Origin: Bacillota bacterium
GTDB lineage: Bacteria > Bacillota > Clostridia > Lachnospirales > Lachnospiraceae
DNA length: 64,000 nucleotides
Assembly (NCBI GenBank): GCA_023418475.1
Contig: JAEZZO010000080.1
Span: forward strand, 1-64,000
Reading direction: 5' to 3'
The notes under the pieces were generated by a model. That model did not search any database, was not told the origin of the DNA, and saw only the letters and a program-made list of their open reading frames with translations. Below are positions 35,322-44,429 of the stretch, in pieces. The position numbers were made by a program, and so were the translations under genes. Positions within the stretch are counted from its first letter, which is position 1, and the number at the start of each line of letters is the position of its first letter.

Positions 35322-36626
35322 ATGAACTTTCATAAATCTGGACCGCTTAAGGGTATTGTAAAGGTCCCGGGAGATAAATCAATTTCCCATCGTGCTGTTA
35401 TGTTTGGTGCATTGGCCGAGGGGACAACTGAAGTGACAAACTTTTTACAGGGAGCAGACTGCTTGTCTACGATCCGATGCTTTCGCCAGCTGGGTATTGA
35501 TATTATTAATCATCCCCATTCCAATAAGGTTTTAGTAAGCGGAAAAGGCTTGCATGGGCTGTCAAGACCCTCAGATATCCTGGATGTTGGAAACAGTGGG
35601 ACCACTATGCGTCTGATTTCCGGAATTCTGTGCGGTCAAAGCTTCGAAACCATTTTAAATGGTGATGCGTCCATTCAGAAAAGACCAATGGGAAGAATTA
35701 TGACTCCGCTTACTATGATGAACGCGGATATTAAAAGCATCAATAACAATGACCGTTCTCCGCTTACTATCAATGCTTCCGCTCAAGGACAGACCTGTCT
35801 TACCGGAATTGATTATGTATCTCCGGTAGCCTCTGCTCAGATTAAATCCTGCATTCTTCTTGCGGGTCTGTATGCAGAAGGGAAAACCTCCGTTACGGAA
35901 CCATCCCTTTCCAGAAATCATACAGAGCTGATGCTGTCCGAATTTGGAGCCACTGTAAGATCTATCGGCAATATTTCCACAATAATGCCAAATCCTCATT
36001 TAACAGGTCAGAAAATCGAAGTACCTGGCGATATTTCTTCCGCAGCTTACTTTATTGCAGCGGGATTGCTCATTCCTCACTCCGAAATCATTCTGAAAAA
36101 TGTCGGTATCAACCCTACAAGAGACGGTTTATTGCGGGTATGCAGGCAGATGGGCGCAAATATTTCCTTAGAAAATGTTATCAATAATGGCGGTGAGCCG
36201 GTGGCTGATCTTATCGTGAGACACAGTGAGCTCATTGGAACAGAGATCGGCGGTGCTATGATACCTACACTGATTGATGAAATCCCCATCATCGCAATTC
36301 TTGCCTGCTTTGCAAAGGGTCATACCGTCATAAAAGATGCCTCAGAGCTTAAAGTGAAGGAATCAAACAGAATTGATGTTATGGTCAATAATCTCAAAAA
36401 AATGGGTGCCGATATTGAAGCAACAGAGGATGGGATGATCATTCACGGTTCAAAGCCTCTGCACGGCGCTGTCATAGAAAGCAACTCCGATCACCGCATC
36501 GCCATGTCCTTTGCTATTGCTGGCTTGCTTGCAGATGGAGAAACAGAAATTATGGATGCCGAATGTGTCGAAATCTCCTACCCTGGTTTTTATTCTGATT
36601 TAAAGATCCTCCATAACCAGGCTTAG
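35322..36626 (+). CDS. aroA: 3-phosphoshikimate 1-carboxyvinyltransferase (EPSP synthase)
   Basis: 434 residues, start behind GACAGGAGAATTG. Joins shikimate 3-phosphate and phosphoenolpyruvate in the sixth step of the shikimate pathway. Signatures PGDKSISHRAVMFGALAEGT, LDVGNSGTTMRL, RPMGRIMTPL, SAQIKSCILLAGLYAEG, KVKESNRIDVM and SDHRIAMSFA cover the substrate-binding residues. It has the full usual length. The last gene of the aromatic group. Confidence 0.96.
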   Translation: MNFHKSGPLKGIVKVPGDKSISHRAVMFGALAEGTTEVTNFLQGADCLSTIRCFRQLGIDIINHPHSNKVLVSGKGLHGLSRPSDILDVGNSGTTMRLISGILCGQSFETILNGDASIQKRPMGRIMTPLTMMNADIKSINNNDRSPLTINASAQGQTCLTGIDYVSPVASAQIKSCILLAGLYAEGKTSVTEPSLSRNHTELMLSEFGATVRSIGNISTIMPNPHLTGQKIEVPGDISSAAYFIAAGLLIPHSEIILKNVGINPTRDGLLRVCRQMGANISLENVINNGGEPVADLIVRHSELIGTEIGGAMIPTLIDEIPIIAILACFAKGHTVIKDASELKVKESNRIDVMVNNLKKMGADIEATEDGMIIHGSKPLHGAVIESNSDHRIAMSFAIAGLLADGETEIMDAECVEISYPGFYSDLKILHNQA

Positions 36627-36653
36627 AATCGGACGCTTTTATAAGTAAAAAAC

Positions 36654-36799
36654 GAGCTGTCTCAAGGTAATATAGTATTATGATGCGGGCGACAAAAGCC
36701 TAAGATCTATTGCTCAAATGGATATGGGTGTATCTATATCCATCTACATAACTTGAATTAAGCTTTTGATACTCAAATCACATTAGCTTGAGACAGCTC
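36654..36799. terminator. Bidirectional terminator stem split by a repeat element
   Basis: GAGCTGTCTCAAG (36654-36666) and CTTGAGACAGCTC (36787-36799) are a perfect 13-bp inverted pair, between the convergent aroA and dCMP deaminase genes. The 120-base loop is mostly a short copy of the hairpin repeat. A-rich sequence precedes the left arm and TTAAC follows the right arm. Confidence 0.65.
36680..36780. repeat. MITE-like hairpin repeat, copy B (internally deleted)
   Basis: About 100 bases. Its ends (TGATGCGGGCGACAAAAGCC and the complement of TGATTTGAGTATCAAAAGC) match those of copies A and C. It keeps ATGGATATGGGTGTAT and ATCCATCTACATAAC but lacks the middle GGCGCAGAYCGGG part. It lies inside the loop of a terminator. 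Confidence 0.7.
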
Positions 36800-36805
36800 T
36801 TAACT

Positions 36806-37294
36806 TTAATATCCAAAGGTTCCTTGCAGCGATTCATCATTCAGAACCCAGTCATTTACATCAATAACACGATAGTTATCCCTGGTATCCCTTATCACTA
36901 CCTTTTCGATGCCTGCATTAATCACCATTTTCTTACACATGGAACAGCAGCTTGAATTCTCTATGTAATTACCGGTTTTCATTTCTGTTCCTACCAGATA
37001 CAGTGTACTGCCAATCATCTGATCCCGGGAAGCACTGATGATCGCATTCGCCTCAGCATGTACGCTTCGGCAAAGCTCATATCTCTCCCCTCTGGGAATA
37101 TTCATCTCCTCACGAATACAGACACCGAGATCCGAACAATTCTTTCTGCCGCGGGGAGATCCTACATATCCTGTAGAAATAACCTCATCATTTTTTACAA
37201 TAACTGCTCCATAATGCCTGCGAAGACAGGTGGCTCTCTGTGATACCATCTCCGCCAAATCCAAATAATAATTCGATTTATCACGTCTTTCCAT
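36806..37294 (-). CDS. dCMP deaminase family protein
   Basis: 162 residues. Zinc-binding and catalytic motif VHAEANAI (near residue 79) with the second pair SCCSMCKKM (near 114) as in dCMP and cytidine deaminases. The N-terminus (YYLDLAEMVSQRATCLRRHYGAVIVKN) begins like other dCMP deaminase-type proteins (key stretch RATCLRRHYGAVIV). It makes dUMP from dCMP for thymidylate synthesis, or serves in the ComEB-like role. Transcribed toward aroA, with no operon partner. Confidence 0.85.
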   Translation of the reverse strand: MERRDKSNYYLDLAEMVSQRATCLRRHYGAVIVKNDEVISTGYVGSPRGRKNCSDLGVCIREEMNIPRGERYELCRSVHAEANAIISASRDQMIGSTLYLVGTEMKTGNYIENSSCCSMCKKMVINAGIEKVVIRDTRDNYRVIDVNDWVLNDESLQGTFGY

Positions 37295-37554
37295 AATAAT
37301 AACCGTGCCTTTCTTTTTATACTGTTTTCTTAAACATAACTCACTCTATCGAATCTTATCATGTATTAAGGTAGTTGTAAATAATAAAGCCGACTTTCTG
37401 TTCCATTTTATGATATGATAAATAAATAAAATAAAATGCAATAAAATCAATCTTATTCCTACTCTAATAGATAGACAGATAGTATGAACTATGCTTTTCT
37501 CTCTATGGTCTTATATTTTTAATCTACTAATCCCATGAACAGAAAGGAACTCCT

Positions 37555-38019
37555 ATGAAACTTCCGGAAGAAATTTTCTTATCCGAATTTGATAGATTGA
37601 AAGCCCAGCTGTATCGCTTTGCATTTCTTTATTTGAAAAACGATGCATTGGCATTGGAAGCCGTAGACGAAACTGTCTTTCTCGCTTATAAGAATATACG
37701 AAAGCTAAGGCAGCCGGAATACTTTAAAACCTGGATTACCAGAATTTTAATTAATGTCTGCAAGAAAGAACAAACGCATATGAAAAGGTCACTACCAGTC
37801 GATCTAATCCCAGAGCAGCCTTATTTTGATATGGATAGGCTGCCACTGAAGGAAGCTATCTCAAAACTCCCTGAAGATCTTAAAATCATTATTAATCTAC
37901 GTTACTTTTGCGGCTATACTGTCGTTGAAACAGCACAAATTCTTAAGCTTGCCCAGGGAACAGTTGCAACCAGGCAACGCAGAGCTCTGGCCTTACTTAA
38001 ATTAGAATTGGAGGATTAA
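37555..38019 (+). CDS. ECF-type RNA polymerase sigma factor
   Basis: 154 residues, start behind GAAAGGAACTCCT. Region 2 (YRFAFLYLKNDALALEAVDE, FLAYKNIRKLRQPEYFKTWI) and region 4 (LPEDLKIIINLRYFCGYTVV, LAQGTVATRQRRAL) are complete and separated by a short linker, the plan of ECF sigma factors. The next gene starts three bases after the stop and encodes a DUF4179-type membrane anti-sigma factor, so the pair is expected to respond to cell-envelope stress. The target promoter is not visible here. Confidence 0.88.
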   Translation: MKLPEEIFLSEFDRLKAQLYRFAFLYLKNDALALEAVDETVFLAYKNIRKLRQPEYFKTWITRILINVCKKEQTHMKRSLPVDLIPEQPYFDMDRLPLKEAISKLPEDLKIIINLRYFCGYTVVETAQILKLAQGTVATRQRRALALLKLELED

Positions 38020-38021
38020 AA

Positions 38022-39437
38022 ATGAATCGGAATGATGAATATATTGAATTAATGCATGAATTACAACAGACCCCTGATCAATTAGAAGATATTGCGATGA
38101 ATGCAATTAGCCATGCTAAGAGAAGCAAGAGAATCTCTCTCTCTCTAAAAATACCTATGTTATCTTTCTGCTTTATCACAGCGGCTTTTATTATGCTCGT
38201 TAACCTCTCTCCCACAGCAGCCTTTGCCATGAGTAAAATTCCTCTTATCAAGGACTTAGTAAATGCCGTAGCTTTTGATCCTAATCTGAAACGGGCTGTA
38301 GAAAATGATTATTATCAAGTCATTGGAGATAGTCAAACCCAGCAAAAGGTTACGGTATCTGTCGATTATATGATATTGGATGCCGGTCACATCTCATTGT
38401 TTTTTCATGTGTCTGCGCAGGATAAAACTGGAAGCTATAACTTTGATCTGCTTGATGATAAAGGACAGGTTCTTCCTGCCGTATATTCCTATGATACTAT
38501 GTATGAAAGTGATCAACTGGAAGAAATAAAGATTGATCTTCCTGAACAAGAATATCATTTATCTGATAAAATAACCTTTAAAATAGAAATTACTCCACGT
38601 GATACGAGCAGGTACGATGGCAAATCAGGTAATGCAAATCCCTCTATTGCTTCCGATACTGGTTTTCCTGACAATAATGCGAATTCCAATATGACAAAGC
38701 TGGTTGACTCTTCCCTGCAAACCTTAAGCTTTTCATTTATACTCAGCCCTGATAAGGAATTTTCACAAACGAGCAACACCATAGACATCAACCAATGGAT
38801 TACCGTCAAGAAACAGAGAATTTATCTGGAACAACTGACGATTTATCCCTCACAAGCCAGACTCTTTCTAAAATACGATCTAAATAACAGTGCTGTCATT
38901 GAAGATCTGGACATTTGTTTTCAAGATGAGCAGGGGAAGCAATATACTGCTACGACCAACGGAATCAGCAGTACCGGCAGCGAAAATTCACAGAATATTT
39001 CCTCTTTGTATTATGAAAGCAGTTACTTTACAAAAGCCAAACATCTTACTCTTTCCATCAACGGTATCTCGTTTATTGAAAAGGATCGGCTGTACGGAGA
39101 TATTCATTCAGAAAGCAAAACGATTACTAATCTTCCGGAGGGTGTAAGCGTGGATTATATGAAGCAAAGCGGCTCTACCTTGACCTTCACATTGAAGGTT
39201 AAAAAGCAAAAAACAGGCGGCTGCAAGCAAATGATAAGCTCCACTTATTATGATCACAAAGGTTTAGAATATGACTTCGGTTCCTGGTCTACCACCTCCT
39301 ACGAAGATTCCGACAATTATGATGTTATGTATGAAATAAAAGATTATGTCGAGAACAAATATAAGGTTAACTGGATCTATGCTCCAATGAAAGCTTTAGA
39401 AGAACCTATAACAATGAATATTTATTCCAAAAGCTAA
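38022..39437 (+). CDS. DUF4179-type membrane anti-sigma factor
   Basis: 471 residues. A short cytosolic part (about 1-45) should bind the sigma factor. One membrane helix (about 46-70, IPMLSFCFITAAFIMLVNL) is followed by FAMSKIPLIKDLVNAVAF and VSVDYMILDAGHISLFF, the opening of the DUF4179 extracellular domain. The remaining 350 residues are outside. It is coupled to the ECF sigma gene by 2 bases. DUF4179 proteins are usual partners of SigV/SigI-like factors in clostridia. Confidence 0.82.
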   Translation: MNRNDEYIELMHELQQTPDQLEDIAMNAISHAKRSKRISLSLKIPMLSFCFITAAFIMLVNLSPTAAFAMSKIPLIKDLVNAVAFDPNLKRAVENDYYQVIGDSQTQQKVTVSVDYMILDAGHISLFFHVSAQDKTGSYNFDLLDDKGQVLPAVYSYDTMYESDQLEEIKIDLPEQEYHLSDKITFKIEITPRDTSRYDGKSGNANPSIASDTGFPDNNANSNMTKLVDSSLQTLSFSFILSPDKEFSQTSNTIDINQWITVKKQRIYLEQLTIYPSQARLFLKYDLNNSAVIEDLDICFQDEQGKQYTATTNGISSTGSENSQNISSLYYESSYFTKAKHLTLSINGISFIEKDRLYGDIHSESKTITNLPEGVSVDYMKQSGSTLTFTLKVKKQKTGGCKQMISSTYYDHKGLEYDFGSWSTTSYEDSDNYDVMYEIKDYVENKYKVNWIYAPMKALEEPITMNIYSKS

Positions 39438-39514
39438 TTACTTGCGATTTCTGAATAGATAACCCAAAAGTGGATGAAATAAATGCAGAGGTGATAAAGC
39501 ACTTGTCAAACCGT

Positions 39515-39530
39515 ATATGATTAATCATAT
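39515..39530. other. Perfect 16-base palindrome between convergent genes
   Basis: ATATGATTAATCATAT lies in the 140-base gap between the anti-sigma gene and the CBM41-like gene, whose ends face each other. It has no loop, so it is not a normal terminator. No function assigned. Confidence 0.3.
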
Positions 39531-39578
39531 CAATTGCAAATGCATCATAACAATCCTCATAAATACTGTAATATCGAG

Positions 39579-40787
39579 CTATTTACATATCTGAAGAACC
39601 AGAAATGTTACTGCTACAATGACCACTGCTGATGCTATAACCAATAACAAATGAAAAGTAGTATGATAACTATTCTCATACGTTGCCGGATCGGAAAAAA
39701 TCTCATTCTCTGTACTGGTATCATCTTTTATTATGATATTGGTTTGTGTTTCTTGTGTATCTATTTCTTTCATATCAATTACTTGTATATCTGTTTCTTG
39801 TGTATCTGTTTCCTTTGTTTGTATATAATCTGTTATCTCATTGTCCGTTATCGTATTGTCTGTTTTTATTTCATTTGTCCTTATATAGCTTGTTATTGTA
39901 TCTCCCGTTTTTGTATCTCCTGTTTTTGTATCTCCTGTTTTTGTATCTCTTATTCCAATATCATTGACGCCAGTAGTTCTATTAATCATTCTCTTTTCAA
40001 TATTTTTTTTACCCCGCGCTATATTTTTGCCTCCATTTTTGCTGCTCATTACATTTGCACTTATTTTTATATTATTAATCTCCGATCCTACTGTTTCCAT
40101 ATGACTGAACTCCAGATCACAAATATCTTCCTCATTAAGGTTCATGTCTTTGCTATTTGTAGTACCTAGATCTTTCTCGCTTAAATCTGTTCCATCCAAT
40201 GTCTGCGTCCCATTTGTTAATATTTTCGGCAGCTTATTACTTTGAAGGAATGAGGTTGATTGTATTGCTGATTGGTTAAGTTGCTCAGATGCTGTTGTTT
40301 CCATGGCTGTTATGTAGGTCAGAGGAGGAACTATCACTTTATTCGATGGATTCATCTGAAGTATTTCTGGCTTCCAATACCCTATGTCAGATTCATCCTG
40401 GATCACATAGAGATCAAGGAATCCATTTCTGGACTGTGTGGTATCTATAGAACGTTCACTGCATATTTCTCTCATATCCCAGCTGGCGCCCTGGTCTGCA
40501 TGCCTGATCATAAAGCCTGTATTTGTTATCCCCTTTACAATCTTGATAGAACAAGATACCATTCCCCCAAAACTATCATTTTTGTAAAATTCATAAGAAA
40601 GACTATTTTCTCTGCCTGTCCTTAACCAAAGATACCACCCGGAATATTTATCATCATATCGATGATAGTGCATATTAATCTGCAGCATTTCTTCCTCCCA
40701 CGTCTTCTCTTCCCGCTTTTTTTGACCTGCACAAAGGTATGCCGCAAATAATATCACCATAAAAGTCGTTTTCAAACGATTTTGCAT
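39579..40787 (-). CDS. Membrane-anchored protein with CBM41/PUD-like carbohydrate-binding domain
   Basis: 402 residues. Signal peptide (about 1-21). Residues about 35-150 (INMHYHRYDDKYSGWYLWLR, SYEFYKNDSFGG, FMIRHADQGASWDMREICSE, RSIDTTQSRNGFLDLYVIQD; each piece short) match the pullulanase-associated CBM41 pattern: a WxLWxW-like core, the substituted Phe/Asp region, then xxR..d..WD...D..I...GxxEVYVxxGD. No catalytic domain follows. A low-complexity T/D/E-rich stalk (about 200-360), including three 15-bp direct repeats, leads to a C-terminal membrane helix (HLLLVIASAVVIVAVTFLVL). Probably displays an alpha-glucan-binding domain on the surface. It starts 39 bases after tyrS, so the two are probably cotranscribed. 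Confidence 0.65.
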   Translation of the reverse strand: MQNRLKTTFMVILFAAYLCAGQKKREEKTWEEEMLQINMHYHRYDDKYSGWYLWLRTGRENSLSYEFYKNDSFGGMVSCSIKIVKGITNTGFMIRHADQGASWDMREICSERSIDTTQSRNGFLDLYVIQDESDIGYWKPEILQMNPSNKVIVPPLTYITAMETTASEQLNQSAIQSTSFLQSNKLPKILTNGTQTLDGTDLSEKDLGTTNSKDMNLNEEDICDLEFSHMETVGSEINNIKISANVMSSKNGGKNIARGKKNIEKRMINRTTGVNDIGIRDTKTGDTKTGDTKTGDTITSYIRTNEIKTDNTITDNEITDYIQTKETDTQETDIQVIDMKEIDTQETQTNIIIKDDTSTENEIFSDPATYENSYHTTFHLLLVIASAVVIVAVTFLVLQICK

Positions 40788-40825
40788 AGTTCCTCCCCAT
40801 GCATACTCATCCTTCTACTGTATTC

Positions 40826-42103
40826 TTATTCAAGGAATTCCACTTTTATAAACTTTTTCTTACCAATTTTCAGAATTGCTTCTTCTCCCTCTATCGGCTG
40901 CTCAAACTCAGTCACCTTTTCCTGGTTAATTTGAACACCACCCTGCTTAATCAAACGTCGGAACTCACTGCCGGAAGGTATATGCCCCTCTTTCATCAGG
41001 TGTGGAACTAAATCTATTAAGCATCTGCACCCTATCGGTACATTCACTACCGGCATATTCATTGGTAGTTCCCCCTTTTGGAAGACCGTTTGAAAATACT
41101 CCTCTGCCTTTTTTGTTTGTTCTATATCATGGTATAAACCGGTAATAATCCTGGCCAGTTCCAGCTTACAATCTCTTGGATTTCTTCCGTTTTCCATCTG
41201 TCTGCTTATTTCTGCAATACGATCCGGATGTTCATCGGTAACCAGCTCAAAGTAACGAATAATAAGATGATCCGGTATTTCCATGACTTTTTTAAACATA
41301 ACTTCGGCTGCTTCATAAACACCAATATAATTGCCTAGACTCTTACTCATTTTTTCAACTCCATCAAGCCCCTCCAACAACGGCATAAACAAAGCAATCT
41401 GTTTTTCCTTCCCAATACTGCCCTGAAGTGTTCTACCCATCAGAATATTAAAGGTCTGATCCGTACCTCCCAGCTCGATATCAGCGTCAATTTCAACAGA
41501 ATCATATGCCTGCATCAAAGGATAGAAGAATTCATGAAGACCAATTGGCTCATTTTTATTATAACGGGTTTGAAAATCGTCTCTTTCTAGTAGTCTTGCA
41601 ACCGTGGTATTCGCAGCTAATTGAATAACCTCTTCAAAGCATAATTTCGATAACCATTCACTGTTAAAACGAACAGATGTTTTATCCGGGTCAATGATCT
41701 TAAAAATCTGATTTGTATAGGTAGCTGCGTTTGTTTTTACCTGTTCCTCCGTCAGGGGAATACGGGTTTTCGATTTACCGGTTGGATCTCCTATTTTTCC
41801 AGTGAAATCACCTATAATAATTACTGCATGATGTCCCATATCCTGCATCTGTTTAATTTTACGAAGTACAACGGTATGACCAAGATGAATATCCGGAGCG
41901 GTGGGATCAAGACCAAGCTTAACAATCAATGGCTTTCTCTCCCTGTGCGAACGCAATAACTTTTCTCTTAAATCATCGACAGAAATCACTTGCACAGCTC
42001 CTTTTATAATCATCTGTATTTGATCTTCTATTATCTTATTTTCTTCTAATTCCTGCTTTTCTTTCATTTCTTGCATCACCTTCATTTCTCGTATTTCCTG
42101 CAT
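40826..42103 (-). CDS. tyrS: Tyrosyl-tRNA synthetase (TyrZ type) with low-complexity N-terminal extension
   Basis: About 425 residues. Charges tRNA(Tyr). HIGH-like motif IHLGH, KMSKS motif VEKMSKSLGN, GDFTGKIGDPTGKSKTR, and a C-terminal S4 domain (SEFRRLIKQGGVQINQEKV). The type is the second bacterial class (TyrZ/TyrS2). I start at the ATG nine bases after GAGGAG; a TTG ten codons upstream has no ribosome-binding site. The conserved part begins near EDQIQMIIKGAVQVI, so the preceding 25 or so residues (MQEIREMKVMQEMKEKQELE) are an extension built of repeats. A T-box in the leader controls it. Confidence 0.92.
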   Translation of the reverse strand: MQEIREMKVMQEMKEKQELEENKIIEDQIQMIIKGAVQVISVDDLREKLLRSHRERKPLIVKLGLDPTAPDIHLGHTVVLRKIKQMQDMGHHAVIIIGDFTGKIGDPTGKSKTRIPLTEEQVKTNAATYTNQIFKIIDPDKTSVRFNSEWLSKLCFEEVIQLAANTTVARLLERDDFQTRYNKNEPIGLHEFFYPLMQAYDSVEIDADIELGGTDQTFNILMGRTLQGSIGKEKQIALFMPLLEGLDGVEKMSKSLGNYIGVYEAAEVMFKKVMEIPDHLIIRYFELVTDEHPDRIAEISRQMENGRNPRDCKLELARIITGLYHDIEQTKKAEEYFQTVFQKGELPMNMPVVNVPIGCRCLIDLVPHLMKEGHIPSGSEFRRLIKQGGVQINQEKVTEFEQPIEGEEAILKIGKKKFIKVEFLE

Positions 42104-42235
42104 CTCTCGCTTCTCCTCTTTTTCATATTCCAATACTTTTCTTTACATCCTATCCATACTAACAATTTCTTCTCTTTCCACTTATTCTTTTAACATCCTC
42201 CTTTTTTTCAGCAATGATAATCCATTTTCAAGCAA

Positions 42236-42535
42236 CAAAAATCCCGCACCTCTAATTGCTCAGAGGGCGGGAATTATCTCGCGGTACCACCTCATATTTA
42301 TCAGCTGTTAACGCAGCCAACCTCTTTAAGTACGCCAGATCAATAGTCCATCCTTGTTCTTCTATCGCTATAAAAGCAAGGGACATTTATACAAAAAACT
42401 GGTTATACTCTAGCACTATAACGGGTGCAGGGGACCGTCAGCAGCCTACTTAGAGAGATCTGTTCGGTGTGAAGCTCAAAGATGTATTCAGAATCAACTT
42501 TCCTGCACCTCTCATCAACCGGTTGCTTTCTGTAG
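42236..42535 (-). promoter_or_regulatory. T-box leader of tyrS (Tyr specifier UAC)
   Basis: The T-box core AGGTGGTACCGCGAG (minus strand, 42292-42278) is followed by a terminator hairpin TCCCGCCCTCT/AGAGGTGCGGGA and T's (42272-42237). Stem I is closed by GGTGCAGG with CCTGCACC. Within it, GAATACATC carries a UAC specifier (42486-42484) for tRNA(Tyr). Uncharged tRNA(Tyr) should stabilise the antiterminator and allow tyrS expression. Confidence 0.92.
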
Positions 42536-42700
42536 GATAATTACAATTCTTACTGGTTCTTATCATTGCTTTTCTATATTTTCAATAATTATAGTTGCTT
42601 TATATCTCTTTGTCAAGCCACATTTGATGAATTTCTCAGCAATCACCAATACACCGGCTAGAATTCGGCTATTTTCATAGTTTCTTCCAGATCTTCATTG

Positions 42701-43903
42701 TTATATAGCTCTTATAACGCATGTATTCATTATTCCATTGACAGTCACAACTCCTGCCGTCATTTTGTTTGCCGGAGATGCCGGTGGAATAAATGTTGCT
42801 TGAACAATTGTGTCACTCTCCATCTTACCAAGATTAGTTATACTACATCCGCATCTATCCTTATATCCAAACATATTGCTGCCAACAAACATTCCTGCTT
42901 TACTACGGTAACCTCCGAGTGTTGAAATTGCTACTGCATCTATTAATTCCGGGCTCATCCTCAAGTAGCAAGATAGTACCAGCATTCGTTTCTTGGGCGA
43001 ATTAATTTGCAGCTGTACTTTACGAGATATGATCTTTGCAACTTCTATAAGATTATTCAATTTCGAATTACAAACAACACTAAATGCCGTAGAAAAATTT
43101 CCAAGGCTACCTTCCTTATAAATTGACAGATATTTCCTGATATCAGCAGCTATTACGACCTTATTGATAGATAAGTCCTGCATCATCTTTGCAATTAGAT
43201 AATCATTAAGCGATATATTGTTGTTATGACATAATTCTATTAAACTTATAAGCTCTTCCTGCGGTTTTGTCTCGAAGCTTAATTTAAGCTTATTTTTCTT
43301 AATATAATTCTTTTCAAATTTCAGATAATCGCTGTAATCCACATGATGATTTTCTTTTTTCCAACGCTTATTAGCGCTGTGAATAACCACTTTGCTAATC
43401 CAAGGCAAATCACTTCCGGTTGGAAGATCCTTTAAGGATTGAATCAAACATTCTTCTGTATATACCGGTTCTATCCCTTTTACATAGCTGTTTGCAAATG
43501 ACGCTGCTAACCCTAAAAGGCCTCTTCCATCACAAAGCAAATGATGTGCTATAAACAATATTTCAAACCCATCATACCTTGGATATGTACATATTCTTAG
43601 TAAGCCTTCCGAATAAACATCCCAGCCTCTTTCTGCTATTTTTCTGTAATCATCTTCCAGTGACTCTACCGAATTCATTTCCCAAAATCTAATTTCTAAT
43701 TGATTTTGTAGAGCATAATAAATTTTTCCGATTTCATCATTGGCAATCAGACATTTTAATAAGGGATGCGCCTCCGATAAGCTTTTTATCACATCTCTAA
43801 TCCTGTTAATGTCATATTTTTTATCGATCGAAATCAATATTCCAAAATGCATATTGGGGCACATGAAATGGGCTCTTTCTGTAACAATATACTTTTTATC
43901 CAT
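42701..43903 (-). CDS. Condensation-type acyltransferase
   Basis: 400 residues. The motif HHLLCDGRG (HHxxxDG, near residue 122) is that of the chloramphenicol acetyltransferase/condensation fold: NRPS condensation domains, polyketide-associated acyltransferases and alcohol acetyltransferases. The rest fits in length a stand-alone enzyme of that fold (HPLLKCLI early; FVGSNMFGYKDRCGCSITNLG late). The substrate is unknown. The TetR gene lies just upstream (22 bases) with its own operator, so the enzyme is probably made in response to a small molecule. Confidence 0.7.
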   Translation of the reverse strand: MDKKYIVTERAHFMCPNMHFGILISIDKKYDINRIRDVIKSLSEAHPLLKCLIANDEIGKIYYALQNQLEIRFWEMNSVESLEDDYRKIAERGWDVYSEGLLRICTYPRYDGFEILFIAHHLLCDGRGLLGLAASFANSYVKGIEPVYTEECLIQSLKDLPTGSDLPWISKVVIHSANKRWKKENHHVDYSDYLKFEKNYIKKNKLKLSFETKPQEELISLIELCHNNNISLNDYLIAKMMQDLSINKVVIAADIRKYLSIYKEGSLGNFSTAFSVVCNSKLNNLIEVAKIISRKVQLQINSPKKRMLVLSCYLRMSPELIDAVAISTLGGYRSKAGMFVGSNMFGYKDRCGCSITNLGKMESDTIVQATFIPPASPANKMTAGVVTVNGIMNTCVIRAI

Positions 43904-43925
43904 AATTCTCCTCCCGCTTAATTAC

Positions 43926-44423
43926 TCAGCATCTTTGATTGAATTGTTCATAAGCATCTACAATCATTTTTTTAATCTGCTCCCACTCCATAGTAAGAGT
44001 ACCAAATGATTTCATCATAATTATTCCATGTGCATATATTAACATGTTGAGTTCAAGATCATCACTGCTGGCAACCAACGTTCCTGTTTTGTCCATCTTC
44101 GTTATTTGCGATGAGAATATAAGTTGATATAAATATTTTTCTTCATTTGCAAACTGCACATATCCCAATATTTTTGATAAAAGCGGTGAATAGTTTTTAT
44201 CTGAATAGCTTTCAATATACTGCAGCATAAAACCCACAGACTTTTCTGCGAGTGTGTTTTTTAATTCATTCATATCGCAAAATGACATGTAAATAGGTTG
44301 GGTGGAACAATTTAATTCCTTAGCCAGATTTCTAGCCGTTAAACTTTCAAAACCATTTTTTCTTACTAATTCATAGGATTTATTAATAATCTGCTCTTTG
44401 CTTATTTGTTTTTTAGGTGGCAT
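43926..44423 (-). CDS. TetR-family transcriptional regulator
   Basis: 165 residues. N-terminal HTH: KEQIINKSYELVRKNGFESL with TARNLAKELNCSTQPIYMSF, the recognition helix region of TetR proteins. The C-terminal ligand-binding part is unlike others known to me. A tandem of two ATAAC-N3-GTTAT sites precedes the start, so it probably represses itself and the downstream acyltransferase. Confidence 0.88.
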   Translation of the reverse strand: MPPKKQISKEQIINKSYELVRKNGFESLTARNLAKELNCSTQPIYMSFCDMNELKNTLAEKSVGFMLQYIESYSDKNYSPLLSKILGYVQFANEEKYLYQLIFSSQITKMDKTGTLVASSDDLELNMLIYAHGIIMMKSFGTLTMEWEQIKKMIVDAYEQFNQRC

Positions 44424-44429
44424 ATATTA

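Noticed and set aside
39651..40169. Plus-strand frame of 172 residues over the CBM41-like gene
   Set aside because: Shadow of the low-complexity stalk on the other strand; Cys, Tyr and Ile runs are reverse complements of ACA and ATA repeats.
42104..42133. TTG start for tyrS at 42133
   Set aside because: No ribosome-binding site before it, whereas the ATG at 42103 has GAGGAG at 9 bases.
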